Below, in pieces: positions 43,881 through 51,542 of a DNA stretch of 64,000 bases. The translations under genes were made by a program, and so were the position numbers. Numbering within the stretch: position 1 is the first letter of the stretch; each line of letters begins with the position of its first letter. The notes beneath the pieces are model-generated. The model had not been told where the DNA came from. It made no database searches and saw nothing but the letters and a program-made list of their open reading frames with translations. This stretch comes from Prevotella sp. (lineage in GTDB: Bacteria; Bacteroidota; Bacteroidia; Bacteroidales; Bacteroidaceae), in the NCBI GenBank assembly GCA_017474845.1, contig JAFVGS010000049.1, positions 32,516 to 96,515 on the forward strand, in the 5' to 3' direction.

Positions 43881-44177
43881 ATGAATCCAAGCGAGAAAAC
43901 TTTGGCTGATTTCCAAACCCGTGTGCGGCAGATGATTCTCCAGTTTCAGGAACTGAAGAAGGAGAACATGCAGCTCCAGCAGCAGATTGGAGAGCAGGCT
44001 ACGGAGATAGAGGAACTCAAGGCCAGGGTCACTCAGGCGGACAACGACTATAACTCATTGAAGATGGCTCGTATGCTTGAGATTACCGACGGTAACCTGG
44101 AAGAGGCCAAGGAACGCCTTGCGAAGATGATCCGGCAGGTGAACAAGTGCATCGCCATTCTGAGCGACGAACAGTAA
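43881..44177 (+). CDS. Coiled-coil protein, ZapB-like by context
   Basis: The 98-residue protein is almost entirely coiled coil (LQFQELKKENMQLQQQIGEQ onward through about residue 60), with a C-terminal helical hairpin (DGNLEEAKERLAKMIRQVNK). It precedes zapA by 12 bases, so it is probably a ZapA partner in organising the FtsZ ring, comparable to ZapB. The role is inferred from context rather than a recognised signature. Confidence 0.7.
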   Translation: MNPSEKTLADFQTRVRQMILQFQELKKENMQLQQQIGEQATEIEELKARVTQADNDYNSLKMARMLEITDGNLEEAKERLAKMIRQVNKCIAILSDEQ

Positions 44178-44189
44178 ACAGACTATCCG

Positions 44190-44492
44190 ATGCCAGAAGT
44201 AAACAACAACGAGAAACTACATATAAGGTTGCACGTCTACGACGAGGAGATCGAAGTGACGGTCAACCGTGCCGATGAGGAGTACTACCGCAGGGCAGCC
44301 AAGCTCATCACCAACCGTTATAACGCCTATTCGCAGGCTTATAAGGGTAAGAAGGGTGAGCACACCATCGCGCTGATGACGCTGATCGACATCGCGCTGA
44401 TGCTGGAGAAGGAGCGCGGTAAGAACGATACGGCACCTTATGATGATATTCTTGCCAAGTTGACTTCTGAGATTGAGGAAGCACTGAAGTGA
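44190..44492 (+). CDS. zapA: Cell division protein ZapA
   Basis: The 100-residue protein has the ZapA layout: an N-terminal beta-strand part (KLHIRLHVYDEEIEVTVNRADEEYYR), then RAAKLITNRYNAY and a C-terminal helix (ALMTLIDIALMLEKE). ZapA crosslinks FtsZ filaments at midcell. It sits between the ZapB-like gene and rny (28-base gap). Confidence 0.9.
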   Translation: MPEVNNNEKLHIRLHVYDEEIEVTVNRADEEYYRRAAKLITNRYNAYSQAYKGKKGEHTIALMTLIDIALMLEKERGKNDTAPYDDILAKLTSEIEEALK

Positions 44493-44520
44493 GAATAACA
44501 TTGTTTAATATAGATTTTTT

Positions 44521-46062
44521 ATGGATTTAATTTTTGTACTATTGATCGCTGCCGGCGCCCTCGCGTTAGGAGGAGTTGGCGGATATCTGATTTTCCGCTT
44601 TGTACTGAAGGGGAAATACAATGAGAAAATGGAGGCTGCCGAGAAGGAGGCAGAGGTTATCAAGGAGAAGAAACTGCTGGAAGTCAAGGAGAAGTTCCTC
44701 AACAAGAAGAGCGAACTCGAGAAGGAGATCCAGCAGCGCAACCAGCAGGTTCAGCAGACCGAGAACAAGCTGAAGCAGCGTGAGCTCTCGCTCAACCAGC
44801 GTCAGGAGGAACTCAACCGCAAGAGCGGTGAGCTCAACACCCAGCAGCAGCGTCTCGACAATGAGAAGCGCCTGCTCTCCGTCAAGGCTGAGGAGCTCGA
44901 GAAGATGCAGCTCAAGGAGCGTGAGATGCTTGAGGAGGTGTCTGGTCTCAGTGCTGAGGAAGCCAAGAACCGTCTCGTCGAGTCTATGAAAGACGAGGCC
45001 AAGACCGCTGCCGCCAGCTATATCAACGAGATCATGGATGAGGCGAAGCTCAATGCCGACCAGGAGGCCAAGAAGATCGTCATCAAGACCATCCAGCGTG
45101 TGGCCACTGAGACCGCCATCGAGAACTCCGTCAGCGTGTTCCATATCGACAACGACGAGGTGAAGGGTCGTATCATCGGCCGTGAGGGACGTAACATCCG
45201 TGCCCTGGAGGCAGCCGCAGGTGTGGAGATCGTCGTCGACGACACGCCCGAGGCCATCGTCATCTCAGGCTTCGATCCCGTACGTCGTGAGGTATGCCGT
45301 CTGGCCCTCCATCAGCTGGTCAGCGACGGCCGTATCCATCCCGCCCGTATCGAAGAGGTGGTTGCCAAAGTCAAGAAGCAGCTCGACAACGAGATCATCG
45401 AGACCGGTAAGCGCACTGCCATCGACCTCGGTATCCACGGCCTGCACCCTGAACTCATCCGCATCATCGGTAAGATGAAATACCGTTCCTCTTACGGTCA
45501 GAATCTGTTGCAGCATGCCCGTGAGACCGCCAACCTCTGTGCCGTGATGGCTGCCGAACTCGGTCTCAATCCGAAGAAAGCCAAGCGCGCTGGTCTGTTG
45601 CACGATATCGGTAAGGTGCCCGATGAGGAGAGTGAGATGCCTCACGCACTCTATGGTGCCAAGATTGCCGAGCAGTTCAAGGAGAAGCCCGACATCTGCA
45701 ACGCCATCGGAGCCCACCACGACGAGATGGAGATGCAGACGCTGCTCGCCCCGATCGTTCAGGTGTGCGATGCCATCAGCGGTGCCCGTCCCGGAGCCCG
45801 TCGTGAGATTGTCGAGGCCTACATCAAGCGTCTCAACGACCTGGAGGCCATCGCCATGAGCTATCCCGGTGTCACGAAGACCTACGCCATTCAGGCTGGC
45901 CGTGAGCTCCGTGTCATCGTCGGTGCCGACAAGATGAACGATGCCGAGGCCGAAGCCCTCAGCTCTGACATCGCCACGAAGATCCAGAACGAGATGACCT
46001 ATCCCGGACAGGTGAAGATCACCGTCATCCGCGAAACCCGTAGCGTGGCCTACGCCAAATAA
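44521..46062 (+). CDS. rny: Ribonuclease Y
   Basis: The 513-residue protein has an N-terminal membrane helix (about 3-22), a long coiled coil (about 25-170), a KH domain (about 200-265, [15 protein letters not shown]) and an HD domain with the metal site [13 protein letters not shown] (near 359) and HHDEME. It is the membrane-bound endonuclease that starts mRNA decay in many bacteria lacking RNase E. Genes for FtsZ-ring proteins precede it. A strong terminator follows. Confidence 0.97.
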   Translation: MDLIFVLLIAAGALALGGVGGYLIFRFVLKGKYNEKMEAAEKEAEVIKEKKLLEVKEKFLNKKSELEKEIQQRNQQVQQTENKLKQRELSLNQRQEELNRKSGELNTQQQRLDNEKRLLSVKAEELEKMQLKEREMLEEVSGLSAEEAKNRLVESMKDEAKTAAASYINEIMDEAKLNADQEAKKIVIKTIQRVATETAIENSVSVFHIDNDEVKGRIIGREGRNIRALEAAAGVEIVVDDTPEAIVISGFDPVRREVCRLALHQLVSDGRIHPARIEEVVAKVKKQLDNEIIETGKRTAIDLGIHGLHPELIRIIGKMKYRSSYGQNLLQHARETANLCAVMAAELGLNPKKAKRAGLLHDIGKVPDEESEMPHALYGAKIAEQFKEKPDICNAIGAHHDEMEMQTLLAPIVQVCDAISGARPGARREIVEAYIKRLNDLEAIAMSYPGVTKTYAIQAGRELRVIVGADKMNDAEAEALSSDIATKIQNEMTYPGQVKITVIRETRSVAYAK

Positions 46063-46077
46063 GAAATAAGACAAATA

Positions 46078-46117
46078 AATAATCCCCCGTCCGGATTGGG
46101 CGGGGGATTATTTTTTT
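46078..46117 (+). terminator. Bidirectional terminator between rny and the FMN-binding gene
   Basis: AATAATCCCCCG (46078-46089) pairs with CGGGGGATTATT (46101-46112), and three more inner pairs leave a five-base loop. TTTTTTTG follows on the plus strand. The minus strand gives a shorter T-rich run, so it may serve both convergent genes. Confidence 0.92.
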
Positions 46118-46121
46118 GTTC

Positions 46122-46535
46122 TTATTTATGCGACTGGTAGTAGTCGAGGGCGAGGCGGACGTTCTCGATGACGGCCTCGGAGGAGTAGGTGGCACCGGTG
46201 ATGACATCAACTTCCTTCTCACGTGCCTCTTTCACCTTCAGACCATCCCACTTCGACTGTAGGAACTTCTTCACACGGTTGTAATATTTGGGGGTCTCCG
46301 TCGATGGGAGGAACTCAATCTTCTCCACCTTGTTGTTCTTGATATAGACCTTCAGTGGGGTAGTGCCCTGATAGCCCTCGACGTTCTTGCCTAATTCAGT
46401 GGTGTTGATGACGAACGCACCGTTCTCCTTGGTCATCGTCTCATCGGCCATGAAACTTGTAAGGACTAAGCTCATGATGAGGAAAGTGAAAAGTGGAAAG
46501 AGGAAAGAGATATGCAAATAGCGGAATCGTTTCAT
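46122..46535 (-). CDS. Membrane-anchored FMN-binding domain protein
   Basis: The 137-residue protein has an N-terminal hydrophobic segment (about 8-28, ISFLFPLFTFLIMSLVL) and an FMN-binding domain. The domain ends in DVITGATYSSEAV, the D-x-x-T-G-A-T-x-S flavinylation motif to which ApbE links FMN covalently (NqrC/RnfG type). It probably carries electrons at the outer face of the inner membrane. No ApbE gene or Nqr/Rnf operon is adjacent. The coding sequence of the hydrophobic segment is itself a CTTTTCAC-type word repeat. Confidence 0.85.
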   Translation of the reverse strand: MKRFRYLHISFLFPLFTFLIMSLVLTSFMADETMTKENGAFVINTTELGKNVEGYQGTTPLKVYIKNNKVEKIEFLPSTETPKYYNRVKKFLQSKWDGLKVKEAREKEVDVITGATYSSEAVIENVRLALDYYQSHK

Positions 46536-46580
46536 AATTGAATATGATCGTATGTTAATATGTCTTTTTTGTTCTTGTGT

Positions 46581-47720
46581 CTAAAAAGCGGGGAATTCGG
46601 GTTTTGACTGGGCCTTGACAGCCATACACTCCATTTCCACGAGCCATCCGGGACGGCACACGGCAGCATGCACGATGACCCAGGGCTTGTCAGGGAAACG
46701 CTCCTCATAGAGACTCCGCACGATGTCATAGTCAGCGATGTCGCGCAGATAGACCACCATTTCTGTCACATCATCATAGGAGCAGTCGGCCTCTTTCAGC
46801 AGCGCCTCGACATTCTCCCACATGCGGCGTGTCTGCTGCTCGATGTCCTTGGGATACATGATCTCGCCCTTGTTGTTGATGCTGGCCGTACCCGAGATGA
46901 ACACGTGCCGACGGTCGGCATAGTCGATGTAGGTGCCGCGCTCGAACGAGACACCATAGTCGCTGGTGCGGTTGAGGTGGGTGGGGGCGTAGAGGTAGTG
47001 GATCTGTTCCTGACGGATGCCGGCAATGGCATAGTTGTCCATCTGTGAGAGCACGTTGGGATCCTGCTGACGGCCTCCGATGCCTGTGGAGGCAATGAAA
47101 TGGGTGTGGACAGTCAGTCCCTGGGTGAAGAACACCTGATTACGCGCCCGCACGACACCACCGTAGTTGAGGTCGATGTCGTTGACGAAGAGCCATGTGC
47201 GGATGCAGTTCTCCGAGAGCTTGCATCCCTCCTCGGCAAGTTGCATGACGTACTCGTTGAAGAGCAGGCGCATCTGGTATTCAGAGTTGGCGGCAAGGTT
47301 GTGGGCAGAGGCGTTGTAGAGATGACGGAACTCACCGTGACGCACTTCGTACAGGCCGCTCTTGTTGAGCTGTGTCTCGACACCCGACATCAGATAGACC
47401 CAAAGGGCGACCTTCGTCCCGTCGAGGGGCGCCTGCTGGATGATGCTCTTGGCACAGAGGGAGAGGTCGGCAGCGATGATATCGTCTGCCTGATTGGCGG
47501 CATCGCTGAGGAAGTAGCGCTTGAAGACGGCCTGAGTACCGGCAAACTGCGTACGCAGGGCGTCGTAGGCGTTCAGGACGGCCTCGAGCTGCTGGGCATA
47601 GGTCAGTCGCGGATGGGCGACATGGATGATGGCCTGATACTCTCTGACCTCGGTGCCGTTGTCAAAGCAGATGACCTCGGCCGTGGCATTCTCGAACTCT
47701 ATACGTAACATATCATTCAT
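46581..47720 (-). CDS. Rid/YjgF-family protein with N-terminal extension
   Basis: The 379-residue protein ends in a RidA-like domain (about 255-370: RRHVFISGTASINNKGE, QTRRMWENVEALLKEADCSYDDV, WVIVHAAVCRPGWLVEMECMA). Its N-terminal half includes RTWLFVNDIDLNYGGVVRARN, resembling chorismatase-like two-domain YjgF relatives. It starts two bases after the stop of a LuxR-type regulator gene, so the two form an operon. Possible roles are hydrolysis of a reactive enamine or a chorismate-like substrate; neither is shown. Confidence 0.75.
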   Translation of the reverse strand: MNDMLRIEFENATAEVICFDNGTEVREYQAIIHVAHPRLTYAQQLEAVLNAYDALRTQFAGTQAVFKRYFLSDAANQADDIIAADLSLCAKSIIQQAPLDGTKVALWVYLMSGVETQLNKSGLYEVRHGEFRHLYNASAHNLAANSEYQMRLLFNEYVMQLAEEGCKLSENCIRTWLFVNDIDLNYGGVVRARNQVFFTQGLTVHTHFIASTGIGGRQQDPNVLSQMDNYAIAGIRQEQIHYLYAPTHLNRTSDYGVSFERGTYIDYADRRHVFISGTASINNKGEIMYPKDIEQQTRRMWENVEALLKEADCSYDDVTEMVVYLRDIADYDIVRSLYEERFPDKPWVIVHAAVCRPGWLVEMECMAVKAQSKPEFPAF

Positions 47721-47722
47721 TA

Positions 47723-48313
47723 TTATATCTTATTTATGTCTACATAACCGTGCATGACGGCGTAGATGGTGAGGGCTGAGACACTTCGGAGTCCCAGCTT
47801 GTCCATGATATTCTTTCTATGGGTGATGACGGTGGCAAGACCGATGTTGAGCTGCTCGGCAATCTCCTTGTTGATATAGCCCTGCACGATGAGCGACATG
47901 ACCTCAATCTCACGGTCGGTGAGAATCTTGCGCCTGATGATGTCAGGCATGGGGGGCAGGTTCTCGCCTTTGCCGTGAGCCCTCTGCTCAAGGCTGAGGA
48001 GTGCGCGCACGAGCTGATGCTCCGGCACGTTGACGCAGAGGCTGTGGAACTCGGACAACTGCGACATCGTGTCGAGGGAGAGGGTGAGCACGATGGTCTT
48101 GCGACGACGGGCCAGAAAGAAGTCCTTATGCTCCAGCACGATGCTCATGGCCACAAAGTAATGGTAGTAGGCATCGGGATGGCCCGCCTGCAACTCAGCA
48201 AAGGAGCCATAGGTGTCGACCGTCATGATGGGCATGACGGTCTGTAGGATCTGTTTCAGACCCAGAGTCGCCAAGGTATTGGCATCTACGATTGCAATCT
48301 TCGGTCGATTCAT
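47723..48313 (-). CDS. LuxR-type transcriptional regulator with degenerate receiver
   Basis: The 196-residue protein has an N-terminal receiver-like domain (about 4-115, KIAIVDANTLATLGLKQIL) and a C-terminal LuxR/GerE helix-turn-helix (about 130-190: LTDREIEVMSLIVQGYINKEIAEQLNIGLATVITHRKNIMDKLG). At the strand where the phospho-acceptor Asp is expected the sequence reads YFVAMSIV, with no Asp, so phosphorylation control seems lost. It is the first gene of a pair with the Rid protein, which it may regulate. Confidence 0.85.
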   Translation of the reverse strand: MNRPKIAIVDANTLATLGLKQILQTVMPIMTVDTYGSFAELQAGHPDAYYHYFVAMSIVLEHKDFFLARRRKTIVLTLSLDTMSQLSEFHSLCVNVPEHQLVRALLSLEQRAHGKGENLPPMPDIIRRKILTDREIEVMSLIVQGYINKEIAEQLNIGLATVITHRKNIMDKLGLRSVSALTIYAVMHGYVDINKI

Positions 48314-48352
48314 TTATTTAACTGAACACAAAGACACGAATATATTTTTACT

Positions 48353-48427
48353 GAACACAAAGGCACAAAGACACAAAGAATAAACTTCGTGTCGAAAAAA
48401 ACTTTGTGTCTTTGTGCCTTTGTGTTC
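48353..48427. repeat. ACACAAAG-family inverted repeat (copy B1)
   Basis: 26-base arms at 48353-48378 and 48402-48427 are perfect inverse complements, built of the octamer words ACACAAAG, GCACAAAG, ACACAAAG. The element separates the regulator gene from the decarboxylase beta subunit. A partial extra left arm precedes it at 48320-48338. Confidence 0.95.
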
Positions 48428-48452
48428 CATTAAATATATACTTGGTGTTCCT

Positions 48453-49610
48453 TTACGAGAGGAATCCTAACAACGCACCTGCAGCGACAGCCGATCCGAT
48501 GACACCAGCGACGTTCGGACCCATGGCATGCATGAGCAGGAAGTTGTGGCGGTCGTACTCGAGGCCGAGGTTGTTGGAGATACGTGCGGCCATCGGAACG
48601 GCACTCACACCGGCATTACCGATCAGCGGGTTCAGCTTCTTGCCTTCGGGCAGGAAGAGGTTCATGATCTTCACGAAGCAGACACCGGAGGCCGTTGCAA
48701 TCATGAAGGCCATCGCACCGAGGGCGAAGATCTTGATGGTGTTGAACGTCAGGAACTCCGAGGCCTGTGTCGAACAGCCGACGGTGAGACCGAGCAGCAT
48801 CACGACGATATCGTTCAGGGCGGCACCGGCAGTCTTGGCCAGACGCGTGGTCTTGCCACTCTCCTTCAGCAGGTTGCCGAAGAACAGCATACCCAACAGG
48901 GGCAGACCCGAGGGCACGATGAACGTCGTCAGCAACAGACCGATGATGGGGAAGAGGATGCGCTCCGTCTGACTCACTTCACGACCCGGCTTCATCTTGA
49001 TGACGCGCTCCTTCTTCGTGGTGAGCAGACGCATGATGAACGGCTGGATCACCGGCACGAGGGCCATATAGGAGTAGGCACACACGGCAATGGCACCCAT
49101 GAGGTTCGGTGAGAGCTTGGAGCTGAGGAAGATGGCCGTAGGACCGTCGGCACCACCGATGATGGCGATACCGGCAGCCTGTGAGGGTTCGAAGCCCATC
49201 GCCAGCGCCACCATATAGGCACCGAAGATACCGAACTGGGCAGCGGCACCGATGAGCATCAGCTTCGGATTGGCAAGCAGTGCCGAGAAGTCGGTCATCG
49301 CTCCGATGCCGAGGAAGATGAGCGGCGGATACCACCCTTGTCGTACACCCTGATAGAAGATGTTCAACACGGAGTTGTCTTCGTAGAGACCGATCTCGAG
49401 TCCTGCGTCGGCACGGAAGGGGATGTTGCCGAGGATGATGCCCAGTCCGATGGGGACGAGCAGCAGCGGCTCGAAGTCTTTCTTGATGGCGAGCCAGATG
49501 AAGAAGGCTCCCACCACAATCATGATCAGGTTCCCGACGGTGGCATTGGCAAAGGCCGTATAGGTCAGGAATTCATGAAAGTTCTGTATGATAAATTGTC
49601 CTAAATCCAT
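48453..49610 (-). CDS. oadB: Sodium-translocating decarboxylase beta subunit (oxaloacetate/methylmalonyl-CoA type)
   Basis: The 385-residue, roughly nine-helix membrane protein contains the conserved GIGAMTDFSALLANP segment, IIGGADGPTAIFLSS and GNAGVSAVPMAAR of the OadB/MmdB/GcdB family. It couples decarboxylation of the carboxybiotin carrier to sodium export across the inner membrane. The biotin carrier and delta subunit genes lie upstream on the same strand, beyond a repeat spacer. In Bacteroidota this pump usually acts on methylmalonyl-CoA in propionate formation. Confidence 0.94.
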   Translation of the reverse strand: MDLGQFIIQNFHEFLTYTAFANATVGNLIMIVVGAFFIWLAIKKDFEPLLLVPIGLGIILGNIPFRADAGLEIGLYEDNSVLNIFYQGVRQGWYPPLIFLGIGAMTDFSALLANPKLMLIGAAAQFGIFGAYMVALAMGFEPSQAAGIAIIGGADGPTAIFLSSKLSPNLMGAIAVCAYSYMALVPVIQPFIMRLLTTKKERVIKMKPGREVSQTERILFPIIGLLLTTFIVPSGLPLLGMLFFGNLLKESGKTTRLAKTAGAALNDIVVMLLGLTVGCSTQASEFLTFNTIKIFALGAMAFMIATASGVCFVKIMNLFLPEGKKLNPLIGNAGVSAVPMAARISNNLGLEYDRHNFLLMHAMGPNVAGVIGSAVAAGALLGFLS

Positions 49611-49656
49611 TTTCTTCTGATTAATTTGAACACGGAGTCTTTATTTATTTTTATTT

Positions 49657-49817
49657 AAACAAGGATTTAAGGATTTATGGATTTTTCTGGCGGTAGCCTC
49701 CTTATTTTATGGCTTTCCTGGCGGTAGCCTCCTTATTTTATGGCTTTCCTGGCGGTAGCCTCCTTATTTTATGGCTTTCCTGGCGGTAGCCTCCTTATAA
49801 TCCTTTAATCCTTGTTT
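49657..49817. repeat. AAGGATT-family element with four tandem 31-bp cores (copy A6)
   Basis: The left arm AAACAAGGATTTAAGGATTT starts at 49657 and the right arm ends TCCTTTAATCCTTGTTT at 49817. Between them CTGGCGGTAGCCTCCTTAT recurs at 49687, 49718, 49749 and 49780, an exact 31-base period. On the minus strand, the direction of transcription here, the core reads AAGGAGGCTACCGCCAG, matching copies A2 and A3 in orientation. A further AATAATTCATCATAT word pair fills 49818-49860. Confidence 0.95.
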
Positions 49818-49872
49818 AATAATAATTCATCATATAATAATTCATCATATAATAATATATCATCATAATCCG

Positions 49873-50325
49873 TTATCCGATGGTCATGAGCACAGCGCCC
49901 TCCATGACGGTCTCACCCTGCTTGACGGTGATGGACGTGACGGTACCGGAGAACTCTGACTCGATGTTGTTCTGCATCTTCATGGCCTCGAGCACGAGGA
50001 CGATGTCACCCGTGTTCACCTTGTCGCCAACGTTCACCTTCAGCTCTGTGACGGTGCCGGGCAGCGGAGCCTTCACGGCAGAGCCGGTGCCGGGAGCCAT
50101 TGGCTTGTCGGCAGCAGGTGCCTTCTCGGGGGTTATCACCGGACGGGCCACGGGTTTCGGGGCTTCCACGCGAACCTTCTTCAGCGTGCTGGCCGGGTTG
50201 ATGGGCTGTTTCAGCTCGACATCGAAACGGACACCGTTAACGACCACCTTGGCGACGTTGCCCTCTACTTCTTCTATCTCTACGTCGTAATCGACGCCTT
50301 GTACTTTATATTGATACTTATTCAT
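49873..50325 (-). CDS. Biotinyl carrier subunit of the sodium-pumping decarboxylase
   Basis: The 150-residue protein ends in a biotinyl domain (about 80-150) with VLVLEAMKMQNNIESE; the Lys of AMKM is the biotin site. The preceding segment is a Pro/Ala-rich linker (VEAPKPVARPVITPEKAPAA) after an N-terminal beta part. It carries CO2 from the carboxyltransferase to the OadB-type subunit. The gene sits between the delta and beta subunit genes. Confidence 0.93.
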   Translation of the reverse strand: MNKYQYKVQGVDYDVEIEEVEGNVAKVVVNGVRFDVELKQPINPASTLKKVRVEAPKPVARPVITPEKAPAADKPMAPGTGSAVKAPLPGTVTELKVNVGDKVNTGDIVLVLEAMKMQNNIESEFSGTVTSITVKQGETVMEGAVLMTIG

Positions 50326-50341
50326 CTTGATAATTTACCAT

Positions 50342-51361
50342 TTAACTGTTGTGACTTGTGGGAATGTTGGGTGCTTTGTGGGAAGTGGGGATGACAGGTG
50401 TCGAGAAGTGCGTCATCTGGTTACCCTCATCCGACCATCCTGTGCGCTGGGGCTTGATGGTGATGATGCCGCTCTCCACATCGTGCACATCGTCCTGATA
50501 CTGTTTCAGGGCCATGGAGATGACGGCGATGTACACCTCCTTGTCGATACCCTTCTTGTCGAAGCCGTCCTGCAGGATGTTGCCGGTGGCGTGAGCCAGG
50601 TCGTGGGTCACCTCCACCGTCTTCGTGATGGGCTTGATGGGCTGGGTATGAGCCACCTTCTTGGCCGTCTCTAAGTGTGCCATGATGAGTCCGAAGACCC
50701 AGAAGAACACGAAGAGCAGGAACAGGCAGAAGAACACGATGCCCATGGCGAGGAGGGTGATACCGAAGCCGTGGGGATCCTCGCGCTTCAGCTTGGCGTC
50801 TTTCGTCTCGTCGGTCTTGATGAAGTTCTCGATGCCGGCAGTGACGTTCTCGGGCGATTTCACGCTCCATTGGTTACCGTGACGGGCGTAGCTCTGGTCG
50901 GCAGCCAATGCGGGAACGGTGACGGAGTCGATGAGCTCTACGGCGTTACCGTTATAGAATCCGATCCAAACGGGTTCTGACATGGGAACCTTCAATGAGA
51001 GGTGCAACTTGCCCTGGGCGGGATTCGAGTTGCAGTAGAATACCAGGTGCTGCCTGCCGCCAATCTGCGTACGGGGGTCACCGTTGGGGATGACGCTCAT
51101 GCGCTTGATGCGTTCAGGCACACTCATGTTCGGATCGAGCACGCTGCGGTCGGTGGTAAAGTACATACCACGGATGTTGTAGGTGGTGAACGAGGTGTTC
51201 TCCAGCTCTATCCATGCCTCCCGCTGTCCGTACTCGTCCTGGATGTTGGCGGTGTTGTTGGTCAGCACCTCGTTGATGCGGATGTTCTTGGCGCCTTGCC
51301 CGAACACCCCCGTCGCGCTGAACATCAGCAGTCCGCTGAGCAGAAGTCTGAAACTATTCAT
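50342..51361 (-). CDS. Decarboxylase gamma/delta (OadG-like) subunit with N-terminal lamin-tail domain
   Basis: The 339-residue protein has a signal peptide (about 1-21), a lamin-tail-like beta domain (about 25-165: IRINEVLTNNTANIQDEYGQREAWIELEN), a membrane helix (about 197-226, ITLLAMGIVFFCLFLLFVFF) and a cytoplasmic OadG-like helical tail. The subunit assembles carrier, carboxyltransferase and pump. The C-terminal VIPTSHKAPNIPTSHNS is encoded by a CATTCCCACAAGTCACAA-type word repeat. The biotin carrier gene begins 16 bases downstream. The carboxyltransferase alpha gene expected alongside is absent. Confidence 0.85.
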   Translation of the reverse strand: MNSFRLLLSGLLMFSATGVFGQGAKNIRINEVLTNNTANIQDEYGQREAWIELENTSFTTYNIRGMYFTTDRSVLDPNMSVPERIKRMSVIPNGDPRTQIGGRQHLVFYCNSNPAQGKLHLSLKVPMSEPVWIGFYNGNAVELIDSVTVPALAADQSYARHGNQWSVKSPENVTAGIENFIKTDETKDAKLKREDPHGFGITLLAMGIVFFCLFLLFVFFWVFGLIMAHLETAKKVAHTQPIKPITKTVEVTHDLAHATGNILQDGFDKKGIDKEVYIAVISMALKQYQDDVHDVESGIITIKPQRTGWSDEGNQMTHFSTPVIPTSHKAPNIPTSHNS

Positions 51362-51400
51362 TTTTAATACGTGTATTATTTTTTTCTTATTTCTTTTTTT

Positions 51401-51529
51401 AACAAGGATTTAAGGATTTATGGATTTTTCTGGCGGTAGCCTCCTTTTTTATGGATTTTTCTGGCGGTAGCCTCCTTTTTTATGGATTTTTCTGGCGGTA
51501 GCCTCCTTTTAATCCTTTAATCCTTGTTT
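51401..51529. repeat. AAGGATT-family element with three tandem 31-bp cores (copy A7)
   Basis: Left arm AACAAGGATTTAAGGATTTA, right arm AATCCTTTAATCCTTGTTTA, and CTGGCGGTAGCCTCCTTTT at 51430, 51461 and 51492 (31-base period). Core orientation relative to the minus-strand genes is the same as in A6. Confidence 0.95.
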
Positions 51530-51542
51530 ATATAAATATAGA

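Noticed and set aside
49657-51529. Regular 31-bp repeats that could be taken for a small CRISPR array
   Set aside because: The repeats are directly tandem with no variable spacers, lie inside a larger inverted repeat, and no cas gene is present.
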